Positions 8,027-19,386 of a stretch of DNA of 64,000 bases are shown here, piece by piece; position 1 is the stretch's first letter, and every line of letters begins with the position of its first letter. The DNA comes from Coix lacryma-jobi var. lacryma-jobi (Eukaryota; Streptophyta; Magnoliopsida; Poales; Poaceae). Below the pieces are notes generated by a model, which saw only the letters and a list, made by a program, of their open reading frames with translations, ran no database searches and was not told where the DNA came from. The stretch is taken from contig CM019823.1 in NCBI GenBank assembly GCA_009763385.1, positions 95,615,104 through 95,679,103 on the forward strand, in the 5' to 3' direction. Position numbers and translations under genes: made by a program.

Positions 8027-10678
8027 CTAAAAGGGGAAACACACACCAAGCTCACCTCTCAACCGATTAAAGGTTGATTCGTCTAAAGGCTTGGTGAAAA
8101 TATCAGCCAGTTGGTGATGAGTATCGACATGGCGAAGGTCGATATCACCCTTCTTCTGGTGGTCTCGCAAGAAATGAAAGCGCACATCAATGTGTTTGGT
8201 TTTCGAGTGAAGCATGGGGTTCTTAGCAACGCTAATAGCACTCGTGCTGTCACAAAGCAAAGGCACGCGAGAAAAGCTCAAACCAAAATCACGCAAAGTG
8301 GCCATCATCCAGAGTAACTGGGAACAGCAGCTAGCCGCAGCAACATACTCAGCCTCCGTGGTAGACTGGGCGACACTAGACTGCTTGCGAGAAGACCACG
8401 ATACAAGAGAAGATCCAATAAATTGGCAAGTCCTAGAAGTGGACTTGCGCTCAATGCGACAACCAGCAAAATCGGCATCGGAATAACCGCAAAGCGAGAG
8501 GGTGGAGGAAGCAGAATACCAAATCCCGAACTCAGGTGTGAAACGAAGGTTCCTGAAGATGCGCTTCACCGCCTGACGGTGAGAGGTGCGCGGTGACGCC
8601 TGAAAGCGCGCGCACAGACACACCGCGAACTGGATGTCCGGGCGTGTCGCCGTCAGGTAGAGGAGCGACCCGATCATACTGCGGTACTCCTTCTGGTCCA
8701 CTGCTTCTCCGTCCACATCCGCATCCAGGGCAGTCGTCGTCGACATGGGTGTTGGAAGAGGCTTGGCCTCACCCATATCGAACCGCTTCAGCAAGTCCTT
8801 CGTGTACTTGCCCTGGTGCACAAACGTCCCCTCCCGGGATTGCTTAATTTGCAACCCGAGAAAGAATGTCAGCTCGCCCATCATGCTCATCTCGAACTCC
8901 CTGCTCATAGTATCTGCAAACTTGGCAACCAAAGCGTGAGAAGAACCACCGAAAATGATATCATCCACGTAAATTTGGACCAAGAGTGTGTCTTTGCCTT
9001 GCCGGAGGAGAAAGAGCGTCTTATCTACACATCCCATTTTAAAACCCTTAGCAAGCAAAAAGGTTTTCAACCTATCATACCAGGCTCTAGGGGCTTGTTT
9101 CAAACCATACAAAGCTTTGTGAAGTTTAAAAACGTGGTTTGGAAACTTGGGATTTTCAAAACCGGGGGGTTGCTCAACATAAACCTCCTCCTCTATGTAG
9201 CCGTTTAAAAAGGCACTCTTGACATCCATTTGAAAAAGTTTGAAACCACTGGATGCAGCATAAGCCAAGAGTATCCTAATAGCCTCCAAACGTGCTACAG
9301 GGGCGAAGGTTTCCTCATAATCTATCCCTTCCTTCTGACTATAGCCTTTCGCTACAAGCCGGGCCTTGTTTCTCACAACATGGCCATCCTCTCCTTGCTT
9401 GTTTTTAAATACCCATTTTGTCCCAATAGGCTTACAGTCAGGTGGAGGTGGAACTAGAACCCAAACCCGATTTCGCTCAAAGTTCTCTAACTTCTCATGC
9501 ATGGCATTGACCCAATCCGGATCCGTCAAAGCGTGTCCAACATCTCGGGGCTCAAAATTAGCAACAAAAACAGAATGAGCGAAGTGAGAGATGTGCTGTG
9601 ACCTGGAGCGAGTGACTCGCTCACCGATGTCGCCGATCATCTGCTCAGGGGGGTGCTGGCGCTGGATATGTCGTGGCGCCTCCCGGGAAGAAGTGACCTC
9701 CCCCTCAACAGCAGCTGGTTCCACCCCGGGTACAAAAGGTACCGCGCGAGGTGGAGGATCCCACGACCCCCAGGAAGAGGAGGTGTCGGGGCCGTGAGTT
9801 GTCGTCGAGGCCGCTCTTTGCGGCGCGGCAGGTGGAGGGGGTGCTGGATCATCCATACCGTCAGCACCCTCGTCCTCGTCATCAAAAAGAAGCTCTCCAA
9901 CCTCATGATCACTTGCACGCTCAAAACGAGAAGAAGGAGAAACAAGAGTCTCGTCGAAGGTGACATCTGATGTCTCCATGACTCGGTTAGTATCAAGGTC
10001 AAGTACACGATATGCTCTAGTGTGAGTGCCATAACCCAAAAATACACCGTCAGAAGAACGAGACTCAAATTTGTCCAAGTTGCCCTTCTTCAATATAAAA
10101 CAGTGGCAACCGAAGACTCGAAAATAACTCACCTTGGGCAGTTTTCCAAAACGCAACTCATAAGAAGTCTTTTTCAAGAAAGCTCTCAGAAAAATGCGAT
10201 TGGAAATATAGCATGCAGTGTTCATAGCTTCGGCCCAATAGCGCCTAGGAGTCCTATGCTCATCAAGCATCGTCCTGGCCATCTCAACAAGGGTCCGATT
10301 CTTCCTCTCTACAACACCATTTTGGGGCGGTGTGTAGGGGGAAGAAAACTGATGCTCCAAACCAAGGCGGTCACAAAACTTCTCAAAATCCGAATTTTTG
10401 AATTCGGAACCATTATCACTTCTAATAGCTCGCATCGAGTTCAAAGGGAACTCGTTCTGAAGACGCAAAATCAGATTGCGAGCGAAGGAGAAAGTCTCAG
10501 TCTTCTCAGTCAAAAAGAAGACCCACGAATATCTCGAAAAGTCGTCAACAACAACCAAAACATACCACTTGCCACCAACCGAGCTCACCCGAGCCGGACC
10601 AACAAGGTCCATGTGTAAAAGTTCTCCGGGGTGCGAGGTCATGACCTTAGTCACTGGATGGTGGGGAGCGGCAACCAT
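8027..10678 (-). CDS. pol: B pol: integrase, reverse transcriptase, RNase H (open, 883 codons)
   Basis: This part of Pol copies element RNA into DNA and inserts it. Residues 1-160 hold the integrase core with D24 (HMDLVGP), D88 (RSDNGSEF) and E124 (NGVVERKNRT), a DX35E spacing. An acidic, Pro-rich linker follows (about 255-350). The RT domain spans about 395-640, with KARLVAKGYSQ, QMDVKSAFLNG and the catalytic YVDD at about 570-573. RNase H follows (GYSDADFAGC, STTEAEY, CDSTSAISVAKN) and ends GVCFPF. The frame is open throughout, but its first codon is only where the frame opens after upstream frameshifts. The natural protein would begin in the protease region at 11216. All catalytic residues I can check are present. 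Confidence 0.93.
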   Translation of the reverse strand: MVAAPHHPVTKVMTSHPGELLHMDLVGPARVSSVGGKWYVLVVVDDFSRYSWVFFLTEKTETFSFARNLILRLQNEFPLNSMRAIRSDNGSEFKNSDFEKFCDRLGLEHQFSSPYTPPQNGVVERKNRTLVEMARTMLDEHRTPRRYWAEAMNTACYISNRIFLRAFLKKTSYELRFGKLPKVSYFRVFGCHCFILKKGNLDKFESRSSDGVFLGYGTHTRAYRVLDLDTNRVMETSDVTFDETLVSPSSRFERASDHEVGELLFDDEDEGADGMDDPAPPPPAAPQRAASTTTHGPDTSSSWGSWDPPPRAVPFVPGVEPAAVEGEVTSSREAPRHIQRQHPPEQMIGDIGERVTRSRSQHISHFAHSVFVANFEPRDVGHALTDPDWVNAMHEKLENFERNRVWVLVPPPPDCKPIGTKWVFKNKQGEDGHVVRNKARLVAKGYSQKEGIDYEETFAPVARLEAIRILLAYAASSGFKLFQMDVKSAFLNGYIEEEVYVEQPPGFENPKFPNHVFKLHKALYGLKQAPRAWYDRLKTFLLAKGFKMGCVDKTLFLLRQGKDTLLVQIYVDDIIFGGSSHALVAKFADTMSREFEMSMMGELTFFLGLQIKQSREGTFVHQGKYTKDLLKRFDMGEAKPLPTPMSTTTALDADVDGEAVDQKEYRSMIGSLLYLTATRPDIQFAVCLCARFQASPRTSHRQAVKRIFRNLRFTPEFGIWYSASSTLSLCGYSDADFAGCRIERKSTSRTCQFIGSSLVSWSSRKQSSVAQSTTEAEYVAAASCCSQLLWMMATLRDFGLSFSRVPLLCDSTSAISVAKNPMLHSKTKHIDVRFHFLRDHQKKGDIDLRHVDTHHQLADIFTKPLDESTFNRLRGELGVCFPF

Positions 10679-11216
10679 CTTCCCATGTCTGCAAGAATGG
10701 CAAACTAATCCTTCTCCATCGAAAGCTTGGGCAATCCTCGGATTAGGCCAAGTGAGCTAAGTCTTGCAAGCAAGTCGAAGCTTAAATGACCGAGCCTCCT
10801 ATGCCACTTCCAAAGATCGGAGGAAGAAGGACTAGCCAAAAGACAGCGAGAAGAACCAAACGACTCCGAGAAATTCGCGCGAAAGACTTCCCCAAAGGGC
10901 GAAATCAGACATACAAGATCGCCCTGAGGATCTAAGATGCGACTAAGGTTCGGTTTTTAAAACGAATCTCATAGTCATCATCAAAAAGTTGCGAAACAGA
11001 AAGAAGGTTAAAATGCAGGTTAGAAACAAGAGCAACATCGCGCAACACAAAGTGCTCATTAACCCGCACCGTCCCACGAGACAATACCTTACCTTTACTA
11101 TTGTCGCCGAACGTTATGTACTCCTTTCCGGCGACTGGGCTAAGGCTGGAGAACCACTTGGCGTTTCCGGTCATGTGCCTCGAGCAACCAGAATCCACCA
11201 ACCAAATGTCCTCCAA
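10679..11216 (-). pseudogene. pol: B pol N-terminus: protease and pre-integrase, frameshifted
   Basis: The frame starts WLVDSGCSRHMTG, an aspartic protease active site that would cleave the polyprotein. It runs to about 10950, where an extra base after the EIRFK codons shifts it. The pre-integrase motif WKWHRRLGHLSFD and LIRGLPKLSMEKD follow in another frame and end in a TAG near 10710. A second small indel there returns reading to the integrase frame. Two compensating indels would leave most of pol readable only if both were bypassed. Confidence 0.82.
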
Positions 11217-11230
11217 CCGGCTTACCTACA

Positions 11231-13850
11231 TCAATAAAAAGACATAGGGTGAGCATACGGTCCAACACTGGGGTTAGTGAAATATGGGGAAAACCAGTGT
11301 TGGGCCGGCTGCTCAAAAGAAGGGTTAGTGTAAAAACCATTCCTAGCACGTCTACGAGGGTAGCGATCACCACGTACGGGAAAACGTGGTCCGCTAGGGA
11401 AGAAGCGCACCGCGGTACTCAAACTGCGGTGGGGGAAAGCGCTCAACAAAGCCTCCGCCACGGGATCCGTTACCTGCAAAAGCAGGACCCCGTCGGGCAC
11501 GCTCTCTACGAGATCTACGCCTAGGAGCCTAGGGCTCAACTGCTCTAGCGTCTCTCCTCGGAGCTCTCTCCTGAGCCTTCGGCACATGTCCACCATGAGC
11601 TGGATGGTACATGTCCGGGTTCTCCATCTCCCGAGCACGGCGCGCCTCTCGCTTGCGCCGGAAACAGAACTCGCTCAAGTGACCATCTCTCCCACAAAAA
11701 TCACACTGGTACCTCACCGCACGCAAAGGGGGTTGTTGGTGACCAGGGCTGTGGATGTGGCTCACTTTGCCTTTACCCTTCTGTGGCAACTCCTCACGAA
11801 TGGGTGGCATAGCATCAAGCTTGTTTCTGAGGTGGTTTGGCTTGGGTGCCCACACTGGGTTCTTGGGAGGAGCTCTCGGGGGTTCCTCAACCACACCATC
11901 TTTGGTGATAGGCTTGGCTGGCTCTTTGAGTGGAAGCTTGACAAGTTTGGGAGTAGTGGTGGAATTTGGATTCTCACATGGGTTCAGACCACTAGACTCT
12001 CCAATCTTCCCAAAAGCTGAGAGATCAACACTCTGAGCAAAACCTACACCAGGGGCACCAACAGCTCGCTTGAACTGGGAGATCATCATCCCGAGCTGCG
12101 GCTCACTACTGGAGACCCATGACAAGATGGACCGAAGGTATGTGTTTTCTTCCTCGGTTTGCATCTTGCCATGCTTCACATTGGCAATCTCCATCTCCAG
12201 GCCCTCACACAAAGCACACCTCGAGACGCAAGTGCTATCTGAGCTGGCCTTCTCTAAAGACTCAAGCTTGGCATTTTTCTCTGCCAACTCAGATTGCAAG
12301 ACAGGACAAGTCTTGCACGCACCCAACAGCTGCGGCCTAGCACGGAGCTCATCCACCTCTCCAATCAACGCAGCATACTTACCTGTCAGAGTGAGAAGGT
12401 CAGTCATGTGCGCGGTGCACGACTCGCACTCCGCCTCCTCCGACACTACCACGGTGGACCGAGCGAACTCAAGCTCCTTCACCGTGTCCTCCCACTTCTG
12501 CCTAAACTCCTTGCGCTCTCTAGCGGCACGCCTAAGCAACTTATCTTGGCTAAGGAGGGCAGCAGTCAACTTCTCAACCTCGGAGGAAAGCTCGTCGTAG
12601 GTGAGAGATACCTGGGAGGTGTCGTCGTCGTCGTCGTTCCGAGGGGTACGCTCCGGCTCGCCGTCGACCTCATCTCCGAGCGCCATGGTGCACAGGCCTC
12701 CGTCGCCGGCGAAGAAGCACAAGCCGTTGAACTTGTCTTCCAGCTTCTTCTTCACGGACTCGTCATCGCTGGAGCCAGCGGAGTCGTCATCCGAGCCGTC
12801 GACGTCGCTGAGCGTGGCGAAGAACGCACGCTGCTCAGCTTGCTGCTTCTCCAAGTACTTCTTCTTGATGTACTCTTTGTCGAAGCCGCCCCGTTTCTTG
12901 TGCCTTGGGGGGACGTGCTTCTCCTTGTACTTGGAGTCGTGCTTGCGCCCATGTTCGCCCTTGCCCGAGTGCTTGTTCTTCTTCTTGGGGCAGTCGGCGA
13001 TGAAGTGGTCGGGGTCGCCGCACTCGTAGCATCCCGTGCGTCTTCCTCCTCGACGACGGTTCATGCGGTTGTTGTGGAACCGCGAGAACCGGTTGGCAAG
13101 CAAAGCCAACTCGTCGTCTCCCAAAGACTCCAGCTGGTCCTCTGTCACAGAAAAGAGAGAAGAAAGCGCAAAGCCAGCTGAGGGGTTAGAGGAAGAGCCG
13201 GAAACCAAAGCCATGGACGGGCGAGAAGGATTTTCAAAAGAAGCACTCGCCATAGCATCAATCTCACTGGACTTGAGCTTACTGAAGAGCTCGTCGCAGG
13301 TGAGGGTCTCATAGTTCGGCGATTCGATGATTGCCTGAACCTTGGAGTCCCACACCGAACGGTCAAGAGTGTGCAAAAGCTTCAAAGCACGCTCATGATC
13401 GTCAAATGGCAACTGCTCTCTGTTAGCCCTCATCCTGTTGACAATCACCTGAAATCGAGCGAATAAACTTTCTATGCTCTCGCCAGGTTGATGTCTAAAG
13501 TTCTCATACTCACGCTTGAACGACTCGTAGAGTCGGGTTTTGACTTGAGAGGTGCCCTCATGGAAACGCATGAGGGTGTCCCAGATCTCCCGAGCCGTAG
13601 CGAGGTGAGAAACACGATCAAACTCACCCATGCTCAAACAAGAAAAGAGAGCATTACGGGCTCGGCTATTGGCATCGTGCTCATCGATCTGTTGCTGAGA
13701 AACACGAGCAGCCAAGACCACGTAATCAGCAGAGTTGCAAATATCCCAAATAGAAGCACCCAAACTCTGCAGATAGGCCGACATGCGTATCTTCCAATAC
13801 GCATAGTTCGTCCCATCGAAAAACGGCGGTTTGCCCATGCCGCGATCCAT
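11231..13850 (-). pseudogene. gag: B gag, full length with C-terminal frameshifts
   Basis: ATG at 13850 lies about 50 bases inside the PBS. Residues 1-230 form the copia-type gag domain (WKIRMSAYLQSLG, VNRMRANREQLPFDDH). A first zinc knuckle (CYECGDPDHFIADC) lies near residues 272-285, then a Lys-rich stretch and an acidic run (SDDDSAGSSDDES). A probable coiled coil follows (about 415-600), then a second knuckle (CDFCGRDGHLSEFC, about 714-728). The first frame stops at 11529. The expected Arg-rich tail ending PMSFY is in another frame down to 11231, so at least one frameshift lies near 11540-11600. Two knuckles plus a coiled coil in about 800 residues fit Sirevirus gag. Confidence 0.88.
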
Positions 13851-13896
13851 GTCGCCTTCGGTGGATCTGGAACCGGCTAAGGTGGAAGATCCTTAA

Positions 13897-13911
13897 CCCG
13901 CTCCGATACCA
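13897..13911 (-). other. B primer binding site
   Basis: The reverse strand reads TGGTATCGGAGCGGG two bases inside the 5' LTR end. It is complementary to the 3' end of plant initiator tRNA-Met, with the usual copia PBS start TGGTATC. Confidence 0.9.
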
Positions 13912-14184
13912 ATTGAAGGACCGAGAAGCTAACCGAAAGCGACCAGAGGTGGGGGTGAATGGGAGCTTCAAAATTTCCTTTCGGAAACTAGATGCCACTG
14001 TCCCAAAATCAACCCCAAGAGCGAACCCTAGAGCTTGCTAATGTCCACGACCCTAGATGTAGGGTGGATGCTTCCTAGAAGCACAGCGGGACACTAGACA
14101 ACCCTAGAAAGCCAACGCAAAAGACGGAACTCGAATCCGATCAAGAACGAACGAACCGCGAACGAAATCGTGCGAAACTGGATT

Positions 14185-14444
14185 GACCGGACTCTGGCCA
14201 GCGTCCGGTCAGCAGGGACCGGACGCATCCGGTCAACAAAAATCGGCTCTGGAACCTTACTGTTCGCGACCGGACTCACAAGTACGGAGCGTCCGGTCGA
14301 GAGCAGTGCGTCCGGTCAGAAACGAACAAGCACGATGAACAGTGAAAGCGATGCGTCCGGTCAAAGTGAAGAACACGGCTACGTGCTGTTCATCGGCCGG
14401 ACTCACGAACCGAGCGTCCGGTCACCCCGACTGAGCGTCCGGTC
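14185..14444. repeat. CpG motif array, GCGTCCGGTC type (B 5' LTR)
   Basis: This is the same array as at 4625-4910 but one 24 bp unit shorter, showing that unit number can change even between LTRs of one young element. Confidence 0.85.
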
Positions 14445-15228
14445 GACTCGCAGCAGCTCCGTTCGTCCACCGATTTGCCTCTATCTCACCCGAAACAATT
14501 CCTCTAGGGATCAACCTTGGTGAGATGAGTCACAAGGAGTATAGTGAGCTATCTCTAGGAGATCATGGCTCGAACCTATCTCCAAATCGATGAATCGAAG
14601 AATTTCGGGGGAAGAGAGAAAACTTGACCCGAAATGAAAAATCGATCGATCTCCTAGACCGTGAGGTTAGAGGATGATTCCTTCGGTGGAAAGAAGTGCC
14701 TCACGATCTAGAACAACTTGGTTCAAACGGATTTGCAAAAGATGAACCGAGCAAAAAGATCAAGCGACGGGAAAATCGTGGAGAAAAGGATTCTGCGAAA
14801 AATTCGAACACAACGGAAATCACAGCCACGAGTTCGAATCAAGGACGCAAATCAAGCCAACGATCTGTGCTCCAAGGTGAGGATACGGCCTCACTTCCTC
14901 AACTCAACAGTACACAGAGTGGAGTCTCTCTGCGGATCTCAACTAGCTAAAGCAGGGATGGGAGAGCAGGAAACCCTAGCAAATGAAAGCACTAACTGAG
15001 ATGGGGAGGAGGGTGTCTCCCCTGAGCTACTTATACTAACCTAGACTAAGCCTATTTCCTACTCTACCCCTCTCTAAACTAATTACAGAGCGAACCAGCT
15101 AATACCCTAAGGCTATTCTGGTCCAACCCGCAGTGGTAGGTAGATCCGACGGCCACGCCCGCTCGAACCGAAGCGTTGCCTCGACGCAACCTCTGGATCG
15201 CCGCCACGTGCCGCCCTCGCTCTGCACC

Positions 15229-15523
15229 CCCGGTTTTGTGGCCCAAACCGGGAAACCAGCCTTTTCCAGCTACCCCCGGTTTTGAGGCCCAAACCGGGAA
15301 ACCAGCCCATCAGCCTGAGTTTTGTGGCCCAAACTCAGAAACCCGCAGCGCCCGAGTTTTGAGGCCCAAACTCGGAAACCGGCCCATCGCCCGAGTTTTG
15401 TGGCCAAACTCGGAAACCGTCCGCGCCCAGGTTTTGTGGCTCAACCTGGAAACCGAGCACCCGAGTTTTGAGGCCTAAACTCGGAAACCGTCCACCCGTT
15501 GGTTTTTCTCTGGCTCAACCAAC
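15229..15523. repeat. Covarying inverted-repeat array (B 5' LTR)
   Basis: The array has the same seven units and terminal GTTGGTT/AACCAAC hairpin as the other B LTR. One loop base differs (GGCCT in the last unit); the arms are unchanged. Confidence 0.9.
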
Positions 15524-15930
15524 AAACCGGAGCTGTAGAGGGGATGCACCGCCCGTGCACCCCGTCCACCGACACGTGTCCCCAGGTCCTCGACCCGAGC
15601 AACACCGTGCCCCGCAAGTCTCCGCTCGTCGCTGTCCCAGGCTGCCAGCCACCACAGCTGATCCTCAGGCACTCCGGTCCCTCAGTCCAAGCCTCACGTC
15701 CGCCCTTCACTGCTCGATACATCGGCATGGCACGTCCGCCGCACGGCACGCCCATCCTTCATCGCACCCAGTCCGTCGGCACGGCACGTCTCAACTTGAC
15801 CTTCACCTTGCCCTCGATCACTGTCTCCGTGCTCGACACCTGCACAACACAAGCCAAAGAACATGCGCATTAAACCCGTTGACAATCACTCATCACTCAG
15901 AGACTCGGCATACACCCATGTATCCGCAAT

Positions 15931-15935
15931 CTAAG
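15931..15935. repeat. TSD CTAAG, right copy, flanks B
   Basis: It matches 4352-4356. Two bases, AT, separate it from the CCGCA terminus of the B 5' LTR. Confidence 0.88.
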
Positions 15936-16808
15936 CACTCAAATAGCGAAGGCTCAAACTGATCACACATACGAAATATGAAGCATATGAGCAAGTGAGC
16001 AGTTTTTAGCCAAAAAGATAGTCACCATCAAGATAGCACTACACATGTATAGATAGGAATCCAGACAAGTGCTAAACATGTATACAAGGTGAACTACCCC
16101 TAGCAAAGTTCAATCATCATGCATAGGAATGAAGCATATACTTGTGATTTCAGTTTTATATCGGAGTTGCAGCGGTAAAGAATTCACAAGTTCAATTATT
16201 TAGCATGTGATTGCGAGAGGTTGAAAGCTTGTCTTTGCCTAACTTTTCAACCGAGCGAAGCCTATGTCGAAGCAATCAGAAGCTTAAAGCTACGGTTTCG
16301 GTCATACACTACACGGCTCAAGTTTAACCTAAAGTGCAATGAGAAACCGTCTCGATACCGTGATGTGTTGACAAGCAATCCCATCTCGATCTTTTCAATT
16401 CACTAAACTTGGTTCAAATTTTAAACATGATATGAACAGACCAAGCGAGTGAATGACTCAGAACTAGAGACATAGCAACCTAGCATATATGAAAAGCAGG
16501 AATGGACTCAACACACCCTACACATGCTAGTTGCATATCTCAATGGTGAACATTTCCAGATTTTATATACATTAAGAAACTTCACCATTTCAAAAATAGC
16601 TCAGCTCATAACATGTATTAGTGATCAGAAGGAGCATAAGCTACAAGCATCAATCATAAGCATCGGAGCATACTAAACAGAGGATAGTTACATTCTAGTG
16701 ATTATAAACATGAAGCTCAGAATGTAAATGTGTATGCTAAAATGCAACAGAAAAGAAGATCTAAGTAAAAGAGTCAGACTAGGATACAACTCAAAATGCT
16801 TCCCCCAT
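15936..16808 (-). other. A 3' UTR, proximal part
   Basis: This AT-rich non-coding sequence runs between the insertion site of B and the pol stop of A. It aligns with 7157-8026 of B with small differences. I see no conserved frame or strong structure in it. Confidence 0.8.
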
Positions 16809-19386
16809 CTAAAAGGGGAAACACACACCAAGCTCACCCCTCAACCTATTAAAGGTTGATTCGTCTAAAGGCTTGGTGAAAATATCAGCCAGTTGGTGAT
16901 GAGTATCGACATGGCGAAGGTCGATATCACCCTTCTCCTGGTGGTCTCGCAAGAAATGAAAGCGCACATCAATGTGTTTGGTTTTCGAGTGAAGCATGGG
17001 GTTCTTAGCAACGCTAATAGCACTCGTGCTATCACAAAGCAAAGGCACTCGAGAAAAACTCAAACCAAAATCACGCAAAGTGGCCATCATCCAGAGTAAC
17101 TGGGAACAGCAGCTAGCCGCAGCAACATACTCAGCCTCCATGGTAGACTGGGCGACACTAGACTGCTTGCGAGAAGACCACGAAACAAGAGAAGATCCAA
17201 TAAATTGGCAAGTCCCAGAAGTGGACTTGCGCTCAATGCGACAACCAGCAAAATCGGCATCGGAATAACCGCAAAGCGAGAGGGTGGAGGAAGCAGAATA
17301 CCAAATCCCGAATTCAGGTGTGAAACGAAAGTACCTGAAGATGCGTTTCACCGCCTGACGGTGAGAAGTGCGCGGCGACGCCTGAAAGCGCGCGCACAGA
17401 CACACCGCGAACTGAATGTCCGGGCGTGTCGCCGTCAGGTAGAGTAGCGACCCGATCATGCTGCGGTACTCCTTCTGGTCCATTGCTTCTCCATCCACAT
17501 CCACATCCAGGGCAGTCGTCGTCGACATGGGTGTTGGAAGGGGCTTGGCCTCACCCATATCGAACCGCTTCAGCAAGTCCTTCGTGTACTTGCCCTGGTG
17601 CACAAACGTCCCCTCCCGGGATTGCTTAATTTGCAACCCGAGAAAGAATGTTAGCTCGCCCATCATGCTCATCTCGAACTCCCTGCTCATAGTATCTGCA
17701 AACTTGGCAACCAAAGCGTGAGAAGAACCACCGAAAATGATATCATCCACGTAAATCTGGACCAAGAGCGTGTCTTTGCCTTGCCGAAGGAGAAAGAGCG
17801 TCTTATCTACACATCCCATTTTAAAACCCTTAGCAAGCAAAAAGGTTTTTAACCTATCATACTAGGCTCTAGGGGCTTGTTTCAAACCATATAAAGCCTT
17901 GTGAAGTTTAAAGACATGGTTTGGAAACTTGGGATTTTCAAAACCGGGGGGTTGCTCAACATAAACCTCCTCCTCTATGTAGCCATTTAAGAAGGCACTC
18001 TTGACATCCATTTGAAACAGTTTGAAACCTTTGGATGCAGCAAAAGCCAAGAGTATCCTAATAGCCTCCAAACGAGCTACAGGAGCAAACGTCTCCTCAT
18101 AATCTATCCCCTCCTTCTGACTATAGCCTTTCGCTACAAGTCGGGCCTTGTTTCTAACAACGTGGCCATCCTCTCCTTGCTTGTTTTTGAAAACCCATTT
18201 TGTCCCAATAGGCTTACAGTCAGGTGGAGGTGGAACTAGAACCCAAACCCGATTTCTCTCAAAGTTTTCTAACTCCTCATGCATGGCATTGACCCAATCC
18301 GGATCTGTCAAAGCGTGTCCAACATCTCGGGGCTCAAAATTAGCAACAAAAGCAGAGTGAGCGAAGTGAGAGATGTGCTGTGACCTGGAGCGAGTGACTC
18401 GCTTGCCGATATCGCCGATCATCTGCTGAGGGGGGTGCTGGCGCTGGATGTGTCGTGGCGCCTCCCGGGATGAAGTGACCTCCCCCTCATCAGCAGCTGG
18501 TTCCACCCCGGGTACAAAAGGTACCGCACGAGGTGGAGGATCCCACGGCCCCCAGGAAGAAGAGGTGTCGGGGCCGTGAGTCGTCGTCGAGGCCGCTCTT
18601 TGCGGCGCGGCAGGTGGAGGGGGTGCTGGATCATCCATACCTTCAACACCCTCGTCCTCGTCATCAAAAAGAGGCTCTCCAACCTCATGATCACCTGCAC
18701 GCTCAAAATGAGAAGGAGAAACAAGAGTCTCGTCGAAGGTGACATCTGATGTCTCCATGACTCGGTTAGTATCAAGGTTAAGTACACGATATGCTCTCGT
18801 GTGAGTGCCATAACCCAAAAATACCTCGTTAGAAGATCGAGACTCAAACTTGTCCAGGTTCCCCTTTTTCAAAATAAAACAGTGGCAACCGAAGACTCTA
18901 AAATAACTCACCTTGTGCTGGCGACCAAAACGCAACTCATAAGAAGTCTTCTTCAAAAAGGCTCTCAGAAAAATGCGATTTGAAATGTAGCATGCAGTGT
19001 TCATAGCTTCGGCCCAATAGCGCCTGGGAGTCCTATGCTCATCGAGCATCGTCCTGGCCATCTCAACAAGGGTCCGATTCTTCCTCTCTACAACACCATT
19101 TTGGGGCGGTGTGTAGGGGGAAGAAAACTGATGCTCCAAACCAAAGCGGTTACAAAACTTCTCAAAATCCGAATTTTTGAATTCGGAACCATTATCATTT
19201 CTAATAGCTCGCATCGAGTTCAAAGGGAACTCGTTCTGAAGACGCAAAATCAGATTGTGAGCGAAGGAGAAGGTCTCAGTCTTCTCAGTCAAAAAGAAGA
19301 CCCACGAATACCTCGAAAAGTCATCAACAACAACCAAAACATACCACTTGCCACCAACCGAGCTCACCCGAGCCGGACCAACAAGA
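16809..19386 (-). pseudogene. pol: A pol: integrase, RT, RNase H, truncated and with one nonsense codon
   Basis: The frame reads from LVGPARVSSVGGKW, just after the first integrase Asp region, through RSDNGSEF-type (here RNDNGSEF) and GVVERKNRT integrase motifs, RT with YVDD (near 17741-17752) and RNase H, ending GVCFPF. One in-frame TAG at 17862-17864 replaces the Trp codon of APRAWYDR. The N-terminal protease, pre-integrase and first catalytic Asp are missing because of the deletion into the LTR at 19386. Confidence 0.9.

Larger units (their letters stand above)
13914..15928 (-). repeat. B 5' LTR
   Basis: The LTR is 2015 bp and nearly identical to 4357-6393. Differences include about a dozen substitutions, loss of one 24 bp motif unit in the CpG array and two added bases near 13950. 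It has the same hairpin array, TATA-like site (reverse strand near 15041-15049) and motif array. Confidence 0.94.
4357..15930 (-). mobile_element. Element B: near-complete Sirevirus-type copia retrotransposon
   Basis: B is about 11.6 kb on the - strand. It has two LTRs (4357-6393 and 13914-15928), a PBS next to the 5' LTR, a PPT next to the 3' LTR, gag, protease and an open integrase-RT-RNase H frame. It is inserted in the 3' UTR of A with TSD CTAAG. Its LTRs differ by about a dozen substitutions that I counted, one 24 bp motif-unit indel and a 2 bp indel, so it is the youngest datable insertion here. Two extra bases (AT, 15929-15930) lie between the TG/CA terminus and the TSD on the 5' LTR side. 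Frameshifts in gag and early pol mean it probably needs helper proteins. Confidence 0.94.

Noticed and set aside
12294..13181. Long + strand open frame of about 295 codons
   Set aside because: It is the antisense of B gag, which has knuckles and a domain order matching Y and T gag. The antisense frame has no recognisable domain.
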